Assembly (NCBI GenBank): GCA_036821185.1
Contig: DAISKD010000008.1
Coordinates: forward strand, 1-47,444
Direction of reading: 5' to 3'
DNA length: 47,444 nt
From: CALJTV01 sp036821185
GTDB lineage: Bacteria; Chloroflexota; Dehalococcoidia; GIF9; UBA5629
The notes beneath the pieces were generated by a model. The model was not told the DNA's origin. It made no database searches and saw nothing but the letters and a program-made list of their open reading frames with translations. The position numbers were made by a program, and so were the translations under genes. Of this stretch, positions 8,469-16,858 are shown one piece after another. The stretch's first letter is position 1, and each line of letters starts with the position of its first letter.

Positions 8469-9998
8469 ATGGCTAGAGCAGTGATTGTCATCGATATGCT
8501 CCGCGGCTTCATGGAGGAGGGCTACCCCCTTTACTGCGGCGCCAGAGCGCGGCGCATCATCCCCAACATCCAGAAGCTCCTGGAGGATGAGCTTGCCAAA
8601 AACTCGACAATTTTCTTTGTCTGCGATAGCCACGATAAGAACGATCCCGAGTTCGCCATGTTCCCACCCCATTGCGTCGAGGGGACGCCCGAAGCGGAGG
8701 TTATCCCCGAGCTGGCTAAATACCCCGGCAAAAAAATACCCAAGAAGACCTACAGTCCATTCTACGGCACCACGCTCGAGCAGGAGCTGGCGGCAGTGAA
8801 ACCGGAGGCGGTGGTGGTCTGTGGCGTCTGCACCCATATCTGCGTCCTCCATGGCGTCTCCGAAGCCAGGCTCCGCGGATATGAGGTCGAGGTCCCGGTG
8901 GACTGCGTCGGCGACTTCGACGATAAGGCGCACAAATTTGCCCTCGACTACATCCAGCGTGTGCTTGGCGCCAGGCTCACCAGGGCAGTGCCCCAGGTCA
9001 TCCCCAGGCCCAAGTTCGAAATCCCGGACTACATCATCGCCGGCGACACTTCAGACGTCTACTTCGTGCGCACCGTGGAGATACTGAAAAAGGAGAGACT
9101 GAACCCGGTGGCTACCATGGAGGTCTTTCCCAGCCGCGCTGGCATCCTCTGCGGCATGGAGGAGGTCAAGGCTCTCCTGGAGAAAGTGCTCCCGGAGGAC
9201 AACCGCGAGGTCTGGGCGCTCTCCGATGGCGAGCCCTGCGAGCGGAAGGAGGTGGTGCTACGCATCACCGCCCCCTACCAGAGCTACGGCATCTATGAGA
9301 CCGTCTACCTTGGCATACTTTCCCACTGCAGCGGCTGGGCAACTGCCGCCAGGGAGTGCGTCGATGCCGCCCAGGGCATTCCCGTTATCAGCTTCGGCGC
9401 CCGCCACGTCCATCCTCTGGTGGCCGGAATAATGGACTACTCCGCCATCGTCGGCGGCTGTGTCGGCTGCTCCAGCATCCTCGGGGCAAAGCTCGCCGGC
9501 ATCCAGCCCTCCGGCACCATGCCCCATGCTTTGATCATAATCATGGGCGATACCGCCAGGGCCACTATGGCCTTCGATAAGCATATGCCGCCCGAGGTCC
9601 CCCGCATCGCTCTGGTGGACACCTTCAGGGACGAGCCTGAGGAAAGCGTCATCGTGGCGCAAGCCATGAAGGGTAAACTTCAGGGCGTCCGTTTGGACAC
9701 CCCGGGCGAGCGCGGCGGGGTGACCGCCGACCTGGTGAAAGAGACCCGGGCCCGTCTCGACCTCGCCGGCTTCAAAAACGTCAAAATCTTTGTCAGCGGC
9801 GGTCTCAGTCCTGAGCGTATCAGGTATTTCATCGAGTCAGCAGCACCCGTGGACTACTTCGGCGTGGGCAGCTACATCAGCGATGCCAAGCCCATCGACT
9901 TCACCGCCGACCTTCACGATGTCGAGGGCAGGCCAATAGCCAAACGGGGGAGGATCCCTGGCATCACCCCCAACCCCCGCCTCAGGCGCATCTTGTGA
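8469..9998 (+). CDS. fused nicotinamidase - nicotinate phosphoribosyltransferase
   Basis: This 509-residue protein joins two consecutive enzymes of NAD salvage. Residues 1-180 are an isochorismatase/nicotinamidase domain: D9 in VIDM, metal-site residues D53 and H55 (CDSH) and H68 (PPHC), the catalytic Lys in KKTYSPFYGT (about K92) and nucleophile C125 in CTHICV. Residues about 185-509 are a compact nicotinate phosphoribosyltransferase: SFGARHVHP, GCSSILGAKLAG, PSGTMPHALI, VSGGLSPERI and GVGSYIS match the phosphate- and PRPP-binding landmarks. The fusion would take nicotinamide to nicotinate mononucleotide. A ribosome site (aaaggagga) precedes ATG 8469. The gene follows the GalT-like gene by 12 bp. 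Confidence 0.85.
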   Translation: MARAVIVIDMLRGFMEEGYPLYCGARARRIIPNIQKLLEDELAKNSTIFFVCDSHDKNDPEFAMFPPHCVEGTPEAEVIPELAKYPGKKIPKKTYSPFYGTTLEQELAAVKPEAVVVCGVCTHICVLHGVSEARLRGYEVEVPVDCVGDFDDKAHKFALDYIQRVLGARLTRAVPQVIPRPKFEIPDYIIAGDTSDVYFVRTVEILKKERLNPVATMEVFPSRAGILCGMEEVKALLEKVLPEDNREVWALSDGEPCERKEVVLRITAPYQSYGIYETVYLGILSHCSGWATAARECVDAAQGIPVISFGARHVHPLVAGIMDYSAIVGGCVGCSSILGAKLAGIQPSGTMPHALIIIMGDTARATMAFDKHMPPEVPRIALVDTFRDEPEESVIVAQAMKGKLQGVRLDTPGERGGVTADLVKETRARLDLAGFKNVKIFVSGGLSPERIRYFIESAAPVDYFGVGSYISDAKPIDFTADLHDVEGRPIAKRGRIPGITPNPRLRRIL

Positions 9999-10001
9999 AC
10001 G

Positions 10002-10622
10002 ATGTCCGCGCAAGTACTCATCGGCATAGCAGCCATCGTCATCGGCTATTTGTTGGGCTCAGTCCCGTTCGCCTACATCGTCACCAAACTCGCCAGAGGG
10101 GCAGACATCCGCAAAATTGACACCGGCAACGTCGGCGCCGGCGCGGTCTTCCGTCAGGTAGGGGTCTGGGGCGGGGCGGTGACCGCCATCGGCGATATCG
10201 CCAAAGGTGCCGCGGCTGTCCTGATCGCCCGCGCCCTGGCCCTTCCCCTCCCCTGGGTGCTCGCCGCCGGTATTGCTGCCTGGCTGGGGCATATGTACCC
10301 GCTCTACCTCAGGTTCAAAGGTGGTCAGGGCGCAGCCACCCTCATCGGCGTCTTTTCCGTCCTCACGCCCAAAGCCGTCCTGGTCACATTGCTTTTGCTC
10401 GGCATTGCCCTGCTACTTGTCCGCCACCTCGCCATGTCGATTTTCCTCTCCTCGCCCTTCCTCCTGCTATTCATCTGGCTCTTCTACCGCTCACCATGGC
10501 TCATCCTGTACGCGCTGGCCATAGTCCTCTTGCTCATGTACCGGAACCGCCACGGCATCCCCCATCTTAAGACCTTAAGGCTTCACCGACCGGACTTCAC
10601 CAACCTGTTTCGGCGCAAATAG
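10002..10622 (+). CDS. plsY: acyl-phosphate:glycerol-3-phosphate acyltransferase
   Basis: PlsY makes lysophosphatidic acid from acyl phosphate and glycerol 3-phosphate in the cytoplasmic membrane. The 206-residue product has the expected five or so membrane helices and the three conserved PlsY loops: LLGSVPFAYIVTKLARGADIRKIDTGNVGAG (the GS-P-x-A and G-N-x-G-A motifs), GHMYPLYLRFKGGQGAAT (the H-x-x-P and K-G-G-x-G-A motifs), and the C-terminal YRNRHGIPHL. The ATG lies only 3 bp after the upstream stop and has no clear ribosome site, so translation is probably coupled. It closes the purine/NAD operon. Confidence 0.95.
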   Translation: MSAQVLIGIAAIVIGYLLGSVPFAYIVTKLARGADIRKIDTGNVGAGAVFRQVGVWGGAVTAIGDIAKGAAAVLIARALALPLPWVLAAGIAAWLGHMYPLYLRFKGGQGAATLIGVFSVLTPKAVLVTLLLLGIALLLVRHLAMSIFLSSPFLLLFIWLFYRSPWLILYALAIVLLLMYRNRHGIPHLKTLRLHRPDFTNLFRRK

Positions 10623-10675
10623 AGGTCGTGGCGCTTATTTCCCGCCCGATTCTAGCTTTATCACTACTCCAATGC

Positions 10676-10681
10676 TATAAT
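10676..10681 (+). promoter_or_regulatory. -10 element before the dehydratase/reductase operon
   Basis: A perfect TATAAT in the context GCTATAATGTG, as before purF and the DUF362 gene. A -35 match is weak (TAGCTT at 17 bp). The predicted start is near 10688, about 15 nt before the ATG at 10703. Confidence 0.45.
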
Positions 10682-10702
10682 GTGCCATCAAGGGGGCTGA
10701 CC

Positions 10703-12043
10703 ATGACCACAAGCGAAAAAAAGAGGGTGATCAACCGCGTTAAGGCGATGTACCCGCTTCGGGCTAAGGTAGACGAGTCCTACCAGCGCAGTCAGGAGGC
10801 GATAAAAGCCGGCAAGCCCACGGTCTGGGCAATGCTCAATTTTTGCTACGGCGACCCCATCCTCAAGGCCATGGACATAGAGGTGGTCTACCCGGAGAAC
10901 TATGGCGCGGCACTGGCTGCCGCTGGGGTCGCCAGGGAGTACCTCGACCGCTCCGATGCCGAGGGCTTCCCCACCCATCTCTGCGGCTACAGCCGGGCTA
11001 ACTTCGGCTACGCCGCCAGGCTGGTAGAACTCGGCGGGCAGCCGCCACCAGAAGCCCCAATGGGCGGCATGCCCAGGCCATTGTTCCTGCTCTCTTCAGT
11101 GGCGGTGTGCGACGCCAGATATAAGTGGTTCCAGGCGCTGGGACGCTACCTCGATGTACCGGTGTGGACACTGGAATCACCGCTTCCCGGCATCAGGGAG
11201 TTCCAGCTCGAGGGCTGCTACGAGGAGATGGTGAAATTGAGCATAAAACACCTCAGGGAATTTGTCTCCTTCGTGGAACAGGCGGTGGGCAGGAAGACGG
11301 ACTGGGACAGGCTTGATGAGATAGTAAACTTAATGATGGAGATAAACCGTGTCTCCCACGAGGTGAACGAGCTGCGTAAGGCAAAGCCCTGCCCCATGCA
11401 CAGCCGCGATTTCTGGAGCGCCATGTCGCCGGCGCTTTTTCTGCTCGGTGACCTGAAGGAGTCCCTCCAGCTTTACCGGAACCTTTATGACGAGGTGGCG
11501 GAAAGAGTCAAGAACGGCATCAGTGCCATACCCGAGGAGAAGTACCGTCTGGTGTTCGCCGAGCTGCCGCCGTGGCACAGCCTCGATCTGTTCGACAGGC
11601 TGGCAGAGAGAGGCTGGAACTTCGTCATCGAGAGCTTCGGCTACCATCCCCCGCCGCCGGTGGACTTAAGCCACGTCTCCGACCCACTAGAGCGCATCGC
11701 CAGGTACAGCCTACAGCGCATGGTTGCCAACTATAAAGATGCCCTGCAGAAGAACGTGGTCGCCGGCGCCGATGTCTATATCTACCTGAAGTACGTGTCA
11801 GAATGGAAGTGCGACGGGGCTTTCCTCCATCCGCTGGTCAGTTGCCGCAGCGCCTCCACCCACCTCCCCCACCTGGCAAACATACTAATGGAGCGGCTCA
11901 AGGTGCCCTCGCTGATAGTCGAGGGGGATATCGTCGACCTGCGCCTGTTCAACCCGCAGGACGCCCTCGCCAGAGCAGAGCCCTTCGAGGAAGCCATGGA
12001 GCACTACCGTAAATTGAGGCGAGAGGCGGGCTTCGACTGGTGA
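10703..12043 (+). CDS. 2-hydroxyacyl-CoA dehydratase/benzoyl-CoA reductase family subunit (BcrB/BzdO-like size)
   Basis: This 446-residue protein belongs to the Fe-S family that includes HgdA, FldB and class I benzoyl-CoA reductase subunits. Family traits are the conserved cysteines in VWAMLNFCYGDP (perhaps substituted), HLCGYSRANFGYAA, CDARYKWFQAL, CPMHSRDFW (a transition into an insert-free helical domain) and HPLVSCRSAS. The open frame extends upstream to 10628, but ATG 10703 has the agggggct ribosome site and lies after the TATAAT. These subunits hold a [4Fe-4S] cluster and receive electrons from an ATP-dependent activase. It is the first of four co-directional genes. Its substrate is unknown; benzoyl-CoA-like or 2-hydroxyacyl-CoA are both possible. 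Confidence 0.8.
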   Translation: MTTSEKKRVINRVKAMYPLRAKVDESYQRSQEAIKAGKPTVWAMLNFCYGDPILKAMDIEVVYPENYGAALAAAGVAREYLDRSDAEGFPTHLCGYSRANFGYAARLVELGGQPPPEAPMGGMPRPLFLLSSVAVCDARYKWFQALGRYLDVPVWTLESPLPGIREFQLEGCYEEMVKLSIKHLREFVSFVEQAVGRKTDWDRLDEIVNLMMEINRVSHEVNELRKAKPCPMHSRDFWSAMSPALFLLGDLKESLQLYRNLYDEVAERVKNGISAIPEEKYRLVFAELPPWHSLDLFDRLAERGWNFVIESFGYHPPPPVDLSHVSDPLERIARYSLQRMVANYKDALQKNVVAGADVYIYLKYVSEWKCDGAFLHPLVSCRSASTHLPHLANILMERLKVPSLIVEGDIVDLRLFNPQDALARAEPFEEAMEHYRKLRREAGFDW

Positions 12044-12082
12044 TACTCGCAGGCTTGAGCAAACAGACAGGAGAGGAGAAAC

Positions 12083-13243
12083 ATGGCAGCTAAAGGGCTA
12101 TCCAGGGCAGAAGAGGTCTACCATGACCGTACCCGCAGGGTAAAGGAACTGCAAGCAGAGGGCAAGAAGGTCGTCGGCTACCCCTGCGTCTATGTCCCGG
12201 TGGAGCTGCTGGCGGCACTGGACCTCGTCCCCTACCGCATCTGCGGCGAGATGAGGGAACCGGTGACCGAAGCTGACAGGGTGCTGCCGGCATCCTTCTG
12301 CCCCATCATGCGTTCCTGTCTCGACTGCGCCCTAAAGGGTAAGCACCACTTCCTCGACGGCTTCGTCGCCGTCCATGCCAGCGACCCGCAGGAGAAGACC
12401 GCCCGCATCTGGCAGTCCTATACCACCCTGCCCTACTTCCACTTCATCGATATGCCCGGCACTATCCGTCCCGAGGCGGTAGAATACTTCGCCAGTCAGC
12501 TAAAGGGACTGGCGACCACTCTGGAGTCCCTCAGTGGCAAAAAGCTCTCTACAGAAAGCCTGAACCGAGCCATCGACTCCTACAACCAGCAGCGCTCTTT
12601 AGTGCAGTCATTGTTCCAGCTCACCAGACCATCACCACCGCTGATCACCGGCTGTGAGATAGTTAAGGTGATCAAGGCGGTGATGAGCCTGCCGGTGGAC
12701 GAGGGCAACCAGCTGCTCGCCCAGGTCATCGAGGAAGTAAAGGAGAGGAAGCAGAAACCGTCGGCAAAACGCGCCCGGCTCCTCCTCTGGGGCAGCACGA
12801 CCGACGACGTCGACGTGATGTCCGTTCTGGAAGCGGACGCTAATGTAGTCTTCAGCGAAGACTGCGCCGGCTACCGCCCCTACCGCGGGAAAGTGGCCAC
12901 GGCCGGGGATAAATTAATGGCACTCGCCGACCACTACCTGTCGGAGATAACCTGCGCCCGCACCTTCATCCAGAACATAGCCGCACCGACGAAGAAGGAC
13001 TACCAGCGCGACCTGGAAAGCCGCTACGGCTACCTTAAGAGCATCATCGCCGACTGGAAGATAGACGGCGTGGTGCTGCTCCTCGTCAGGTACTGCGACC
13101 CGTTCGCCTTTGAGGTGCCAGCGGTGAAGGACTACTTCGCTAACCTGGGCGTACCCGCCACTTACATCGAATACGATTACACCACAGGTTCGCTGGCGCC
13201 GATGCGGACCAGGGTAGAAGCCTTTCTGGAAACAATTGACTAA
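12083..13243 (+). CDS. 2-hydroxyacyl-CoA dehydratase/benzoyl-CoA reductase family subunit (BcrC/BzdN-like size)
   Basis: The 386-residue product is the second catalytic subunit. Characteristic segments are KVVGYPCVYVPVELLAALDLVPYRI at the N terminus, CPIMRSCLDCALKGKHHFLDGFVAVHASD (cluster cysteines near residues 73-83), YFHFIDMP, and FSEDCAGYRPYRGKV further on. Its length matches the smaller catalytic subunits (HgdB, BzdN, BcrC). ATG 12083 has ggagagga upstream. The stop codon is overlapped by the TTG start of the first activase gene, so stoichiometric translation of subunit and activase is likely. The pair with the preceding 446-residue protein would form the substrate-reducing half of the complex. 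Confidence 0.85.
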   Translation: MAAKGLSRAEEVYHDRTRRVKELQAEGKKVVGYPCVYVPVELLAALDLVPYRICGEMREPVTEADRVLPASFCPIMRSCLDCALKGKHHFLDGFVAVHASDPQEKTARIWQSYTTLPYFHFIDMPGTIRPEAVEYFASQLKGLATTLESLSGKKLSTESLNRAIDSYNQQRSLVQSLFQLTRPSPPLITGCEIVKVIKAVMSLPVDEGNQLLAQVIEEVKERKQKPSAKRARLLLWGSTTDDVDVMSVLEADANVVFSEDCAGYRPYRGKVATAGDKLMALADHYLSEITCARTFIQNIAAPTKKDYQRDLESRYGYLKSIIADWKIDGVVLLLVRYCDPFAFEVPAVKDYFANLGVPATYIEYDYTTGSLAPMRTRVEAFLETID

Positions 13244-14111
13244 GGGGAGTCCGCCTAACCTTCCATATTTTGCTGGCATCGATATCGGCTCCACCATGAC
13301 CAAAGCGGTGGTCATCGATGCCGCCGGGAATATTATCTCCGCCGTCAAAGGTCCCACCGGCGCCGAGCACCGCCATCTGGCCAACGAGGTGATGGCAAAG
13401 GCGCTGGAGGCTGCCGGGCTGAGACTGGAAGAGGTCGGCTGGATCGTCGCCACCGGTTACGGCAGGTTCAATGTACCTTTCGCCGATGAGCACATCACCG
13501 AGCTTTCCTGCCACGCCAGAGGTGTTTACCAGCTGTTCCCCAATGCCAGGACAGTGGTGGACATCGGCGGGCAGGATGCCAAGTGCCTCAAAGTCAGGGA
13601 GGGAAAGCTGGTGGACTTCGCTATGAACGATAAGTGCGCTGCCGGCACCGGCAGGTTTCTAGAGCTCACCGCCCAGAGCCTGGGCATCGGGCTGGAGGAC
13701 CTGGCAGCGCTGTCGCTGAGGGCCAGCAAGCCGGTGGAGGTCAGCAACATGTGCACCATTTTCGCCCAGCAGGAGGTGGTGCTGCGGCTATCTCAGGGAG
13801 AGAGGATAGAGGACATAATCGCCGGGCTGCACCGTGCCCTTGCCGAGAGGGTGGCGGCGCTGGTGCGCAGGCTGGGCATAGAGCCGGAGGTGGTGCTCAC
13901 CGGCGGCGTGGCTAAAAACGCCGGCATGGTGCAGGCGATGAAGGAGGCACTGGGCTGTTCCTTGCTCGTCCCTGAAGAGCCGTTGCTCACCGGTGCCCTG
14001 GGCGCTGCCCTGCTGGCAATGGAACGCACCCAAAGGCTGCTGGCGCAGGGGAAGCCGCTGAAGACAAAGGCGCGCCATCTGGAAAAAGCCACCTTTTATA
14101 CCGGGAGCTGA
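13236..14111 (+). CDS. ATP-dependent activase of the HgdC/BcrA/BzdQ family (first copy)
   Basis: The 291-residue ASKHA-fold ATPase couples ATP hydrolysis to low-potential electron transfer. The phosphate-1 loop GIDIGSTMTKAVV is near residue 14. The phosphate-2 loop is VVDIGGQDAKCLKV near residue 108. The adenosine motif is VLTGGVAKNAG. The two cysteines that bridge a [4Fe-4S] cluster in such activases are C134 (DKCAAGTGRF) and C173 (SNMCTIFAQQE). The start is a TTG at 13236 overlapping the previous stop; the first ATG would cut into the nucleotide loop, so the TTG is favoured. The gene is followed by a second, divergent activase 1 bp later. Confidence 0.88.
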   Translation: MTKGSPPNLPYFAGIDIGSTMTKAVVIDAAGNIISAVKGPTGAEHRHLANEVMAKALEAAGLRLEEVGWIVATGYGRFNVPFADEHITELSCHARGVYQLFPNARTVVDIGGQDAKCLKVREGKLVDFAMNDKCAAGTGRFLELTAQSLGIGLEDLAALSLRASKPVEVSNMCTIFAQQEVVLRLSQGERIEDIIAGLHRALAERVAALVRRLGIEPEVVLTGGVAKNAGMVQAMKEALGCSLLVPEEPLLTGALGAALLAMERTQRLLAQGKPLKTKARHLEKATFYTGS

Positions 14112-14112
14112 A

Positions 14113-14889
14113 ATGGGCTGGTATATGGGCATAGACATCGGCTCCACTTACAGCAAGGGCGTGTTGCTCAGGGACTCCGAACCAGTAGCCTCGTCAATCA
14201 GGCTTTCAGGCATAGACCACCGAACGACCGCCGATGCCATCAGGAAGGAGCTACTCGCCCGGGTAGAGTCACCTCCGCAACCCATAGAAGTGGTAGCCAC
14301 CGGCACCGGTGCCGGCAACGTCCCCTTCGCCAACAGCCAGGCGAGCGACATCGTCTGCACCGCTAGAGGGATAAACAGGCTCTTCCCTCAAGCAAGGACG
14401 GCGATGGATATCGGCGCCCAGTCCACCAGGGTGATAAAGCTGGACGGCAGGGGGATGGTCACCGACTTCGTGGTCAGCGAAAAATGTGCTGCCGGCAGCG
14501 GAAGATTCATCGAGGTCATCGCCAATGTGCTGCGCATCGGCCTTGAAGAGTTCGGTCCCCTTTCGCTGCAGTCGCGTAACCCGGTGGCATTCAGCACCGG
14601 CTGCGCCGTTTTTGGCGAGTCCGAGGCGATAACCCGGGTGGCTGAGGGAGTGCCCAAAGAGGACATCGCCGCCGGGGTCAACCTGGCGCTTGCCGCCAAG
14701 ATAGCCTCGCTGGCAAAACGCATTGGGCTTGAGCTCCCCTGCGCCATCTGCGGCGGCGGTGCCCTAAATCAAGGGCTCACCGCAGCTGTGGAAAAAGAGC
14801 TCGGCATCAAGCTGCTCGTCCCGCCGGAGCCGAGGACGGTAACAGCCCTCGGCGCTGCCATACAGGCATACTCCGGGGCCGCCGCCTAA
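14113..14889 (+). CDS. second, divergent ATP-dependent activase (BcrD/BzdP-like)
   Basis: The 258-residue protein has the same fold as its neighbour: GIDIGSTYSKGVLL at the N terminus, cluster cysteines C125 (EKCAAGSGRF) and C164 (STGCAVFGES), and ICGGGALNQG near the C terminus. It differs at the phosphate-2 loop, where DIGGQDAK of the first copy becomes DIGAQSTR. Two unequal activases next to two catalytic subunits match class I benzoyl-CoA reductases, whose ATPase module is a heterodimer, better than hydroxyacyl-CoA dehydratases, which use a homodimeric activase. Whether it hydrolyses ATP itself is uncertain. Its end overlaps the convergent dehydrogenase gene by 4 bp. Confidence 0.85.
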   Translation: MGWYMGIDIGSTYSKGVLLRDSEPVASSIRLSGIDHRTTADAIRKELLARVESPPQPIEVVATGTGAGNVPFANSQASDIVCTARGINRLFPQARTAMDIGAQSTRVIKLDGRGMVTDFVVSEKCAAGSGRFIEVIANVLRIGLEEFGPLSLQSRNPVAFSTGCAVFGESEAITRVAEGVPKEDIAAGVNLALAAKIASLAKRIGLELPCAICGGGALNQGLTAAVEKELGIKLLVPPEPRTVTALGAAIQAYSGAAA

Positions 14890-15887
14890 TAGCCCTTTGT
14901 CTTGTCCACCACATTGCGCAGCCTCCTGCCGCTCAGGTAACGCTTCAAGTTGTCGCAGAAGACCTCGGTCGCCCTGGATACATAGTCCTCCATACCCCCG
15001 GCGATATGGGGACTGAAGATGACATTGGGGAGCTCCCAGAGAGGGCTATCAGCGGGCAACGGCTCGGTGGCGAAGACGTCCAGCCCAGCCCCGGCAATCC
15101 ATCCCTCCTCAAGGGCACGGATAAGCGCCTTCTCATCTACTATCTCGCCCCTGGCAATATTCACCAGGTAGGCGGTAGGTTTCATGGCGCGCAGCTCTGC
15201 CTCACCGATGAGCTCCCTCGTCTCCGGGGTGAGGGGTAATGCCAAGACCACAAAATCGCTCTCTGAAAGCAACTGGGGTAGCTGGGCAGGTGTGAGCAGC
15301 CGGTCAACATACCTGGCGCGCCCCGACCGCTGGGCTGACCTGCGCACGGCCAGCACCGTCATACCAAAGGCTTTAGCCAACCGGGCGACCTCCCTCCCGA
15401 TGCTGCCCAGTCCCACTATGCCCACCGTCTTCGAATGCAGCACTGAAGGCACAAACCGTCGCCATTCCCGTCGCTGCTTGAGCTCAAAACACAGCGGTGC
15501 CTGCTTGGTGAACATCAGCATCAGCCCCAGGACAAACTCGCCGATGGGTACAGCATGGATGCCGCTGACATTGGTCAGTATCACCTTGCTCCTGCGGAAC
15601 TCCTCATCCTCCAGGAACCTGTCCACCCCAGCGGACATCACCTGGACCCATTTCAGCTTCGGGGCCCGGGCGGTGATGTTGCGGGGAAGCCTGAACCCGT
15701 AGATTACCTCCGCCTCAGCCAGCAGGGCGTCCAGCTGCGTCCGGGCGCTGGCATCCCCCTTTTCCTCAGCACGGAGCAGCTCGGAGGCCTCCAGCAGCCT
15801 TATCCCGTCGCCCGCCCTCCTGACCCGCTCCAGGCTTGCCCCGTCCAGCGGCGCGGTTATCAGCAGATTCAACTCTCTTGCCGACAT
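14886..15887 (-). CDS. D-2-hydroxyacid dehydrogenase family protein
   Basis: An NAD(P)-dependent dehydrogenase of the formate/glycerate dehydrogenase family, which reduces 2-oxo acids to D-2-hydroxy acids or the reverse. The Rossmann motif is GIVGLGSIGREVARLAKAFG. The catalytic Arg is in NIARGEIVDEKAL, the Glu in FATEPLP and the His in SPHIAGG. The frame is open to 15965, but the homologous region begins at about MSARELNLLI, so ATG 15887 (333 residues) is preferred; neither start has a strong ribosome site. It faces the activase genes tail to tail. A role in supplying a 2-hydroxyacid for a dehydratase is conceivable but not shown. Confidence 0.88.
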   Translation of the reverse strand: MSARELNLLITAPLDGASLERVRRAGDGIRLLEASELLRAEEKGDASARTQLDALLAEAEVIYGFRLPRNITARAPKLKWVQVMSAGVDRFLEDEEFRRSKVILTNVSGIHAVPIGEFVLGLMLMFTKQAPLCFELKQRREWRRFVPSVLHSKTVGIVGLGSIGREVARLAKAFGMTVLAVRRSAQRSGRARYVDRLLTPAQLPQLLSESDFVVLALPLTPETRELIGEAELRAMKPTAYLVNIARGEIVDEKALIRALEEGWIAGAGLDVFATEPLPADSPLWELPNVIFSPHIAGGMEDYVSRATEVFCDNLKRYLSGRRLRNVVDKTKGY

Positions 15888-16031
15888 TTTTACAGAGTGT
15901 ATGACTGCGGAGGGAACAATGTCAACCTCGCAGGTGGGATAAAGGGGAAATACTCGCTCTGGCATTGGCTAGCCGGACAGGGCTACAGAGGGCTACAATA
16001 GTGGTGTTACCGGAAGAGATGGGAGGTGACC

Positions 16032-16856
16032 ATGCCTAAAGTTACCGTCAATGACATCAACATCTACTACGAAACATATGGCGAGGGGGAGCCGCTGGTC
16101 CTGGTGATGGGGCTGGGCGGCACCCTGGAGTGGTGGTTCCTGCAGGTGCCGGCGCTATCACAGCATTACCGAGTAGTAGCCCTCGACAACAGGGGGAGCG
16201 GGCGCAGCGATAAACCAGACATACCTTACACCATGGAGATGATGGCAAAGGACTTGGCCGGGCTCATGGACGCCCTGGGCATTCCCTCCGCCCACATCTT
16301 CGGCATCTCCATGGGCGGGATGATCGCCCAGCACTTTGTCCTCCTCTACCCGCAACGGGTGACCACGCTCATCCTGGCCGCTACCACCGCCGGTGGCGCC
16401 CACAGCGTGCCCCCGGACGCCGAGACAGCGAAGGTGCTGTTCGACCTGGATCGGATGCAGCAACTCTCGCCGGAGGAAAGGTTCAGTGAAATACTGCCCT
16501 TCATCTTCAGTCAGCAATTTATTGAAATCGGTCAGCCCGTGTTGCAAGAGCTTGCGACCAGGATGTCGCAGCACATCACACCACCGCATGGTTATATGAG
16601 GCAGGGTCAGGCGATAATGGGACATGACACGTACGAGCGTTTGCCGGACATCAAAGTCCCGACGCTGGTGATCGCCGCCGAAGAGGACAGGATGGTGCCG
16701 GTGGAGAACTCGCGCATCATCGCCTCCCGAATACCCGGCGCCGAGCTTGTGGTCTTCAAAAAAGCGGGCCACGGCTTCAATATCGAGCTTGCCGACGAGG
16801 TCAATAGGACGGTGCTCGATTTCCTCCGCCGTCACCGGGCAGGAAGCCAGGCTTGA
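16032..16856 (+). CDS. alpha/beta hydrolase
   Basis: The 274-residue soluble hydrolase has the usual order of motifs: VMGLGGTLEWW (oxyanion loop), DNRGSGRSDKP, the nucleophile elbow GISMGGMIAQ, the acid in VIAAEEDRMVP and the catalytic His in KAGHGFNIE. These fit 3-oxoadipate enol-lactonase, haloperoxidase-like and carboxylesterase members; the substrate cannot be chosen from sequence. ATG 16032 is preferred over an in-frame GTG at 16026 because gggagg lies 8 bp before the ATG. A TACAAT hexamer at 15994-15999 may be its -10. The gene is divergent from the dehydrogenase and nearly abuts the convergent acyl-CoA synthetase gene. Confidence 0.9.
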   Translation: MPKVTVNDINIYYETYGEGEPLVLVMGLGGTLEWWFLQVPALSQHYRVVALDNRGSGRSDKPDIPYTMEMMAKDLAGLMDALGIPSAHIFGISMGGMIAQHFVLLYPQRVTTLILAATTAGGAHSVPPDAETAKVLFDLDRMQQLSPEERFSEILPFIFSQQFIEIGQPVLQELATRMSQHITPPHGYMRQGQAIMGHDTYERLPDIKVPTLVIAAEEDRMVPVENSRIIASRIPGAELVVFKKAGHGFNIELADEVNRTVLDFLRRHRAGSQA

Positions 16857-16858
16857 GC

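Noticed and set aside
13788..14147. Minus-strand frames over the activase genes
   Set aside because: They mirror the codon pattern of the real genes, whose motifs are complete on the plus strand.
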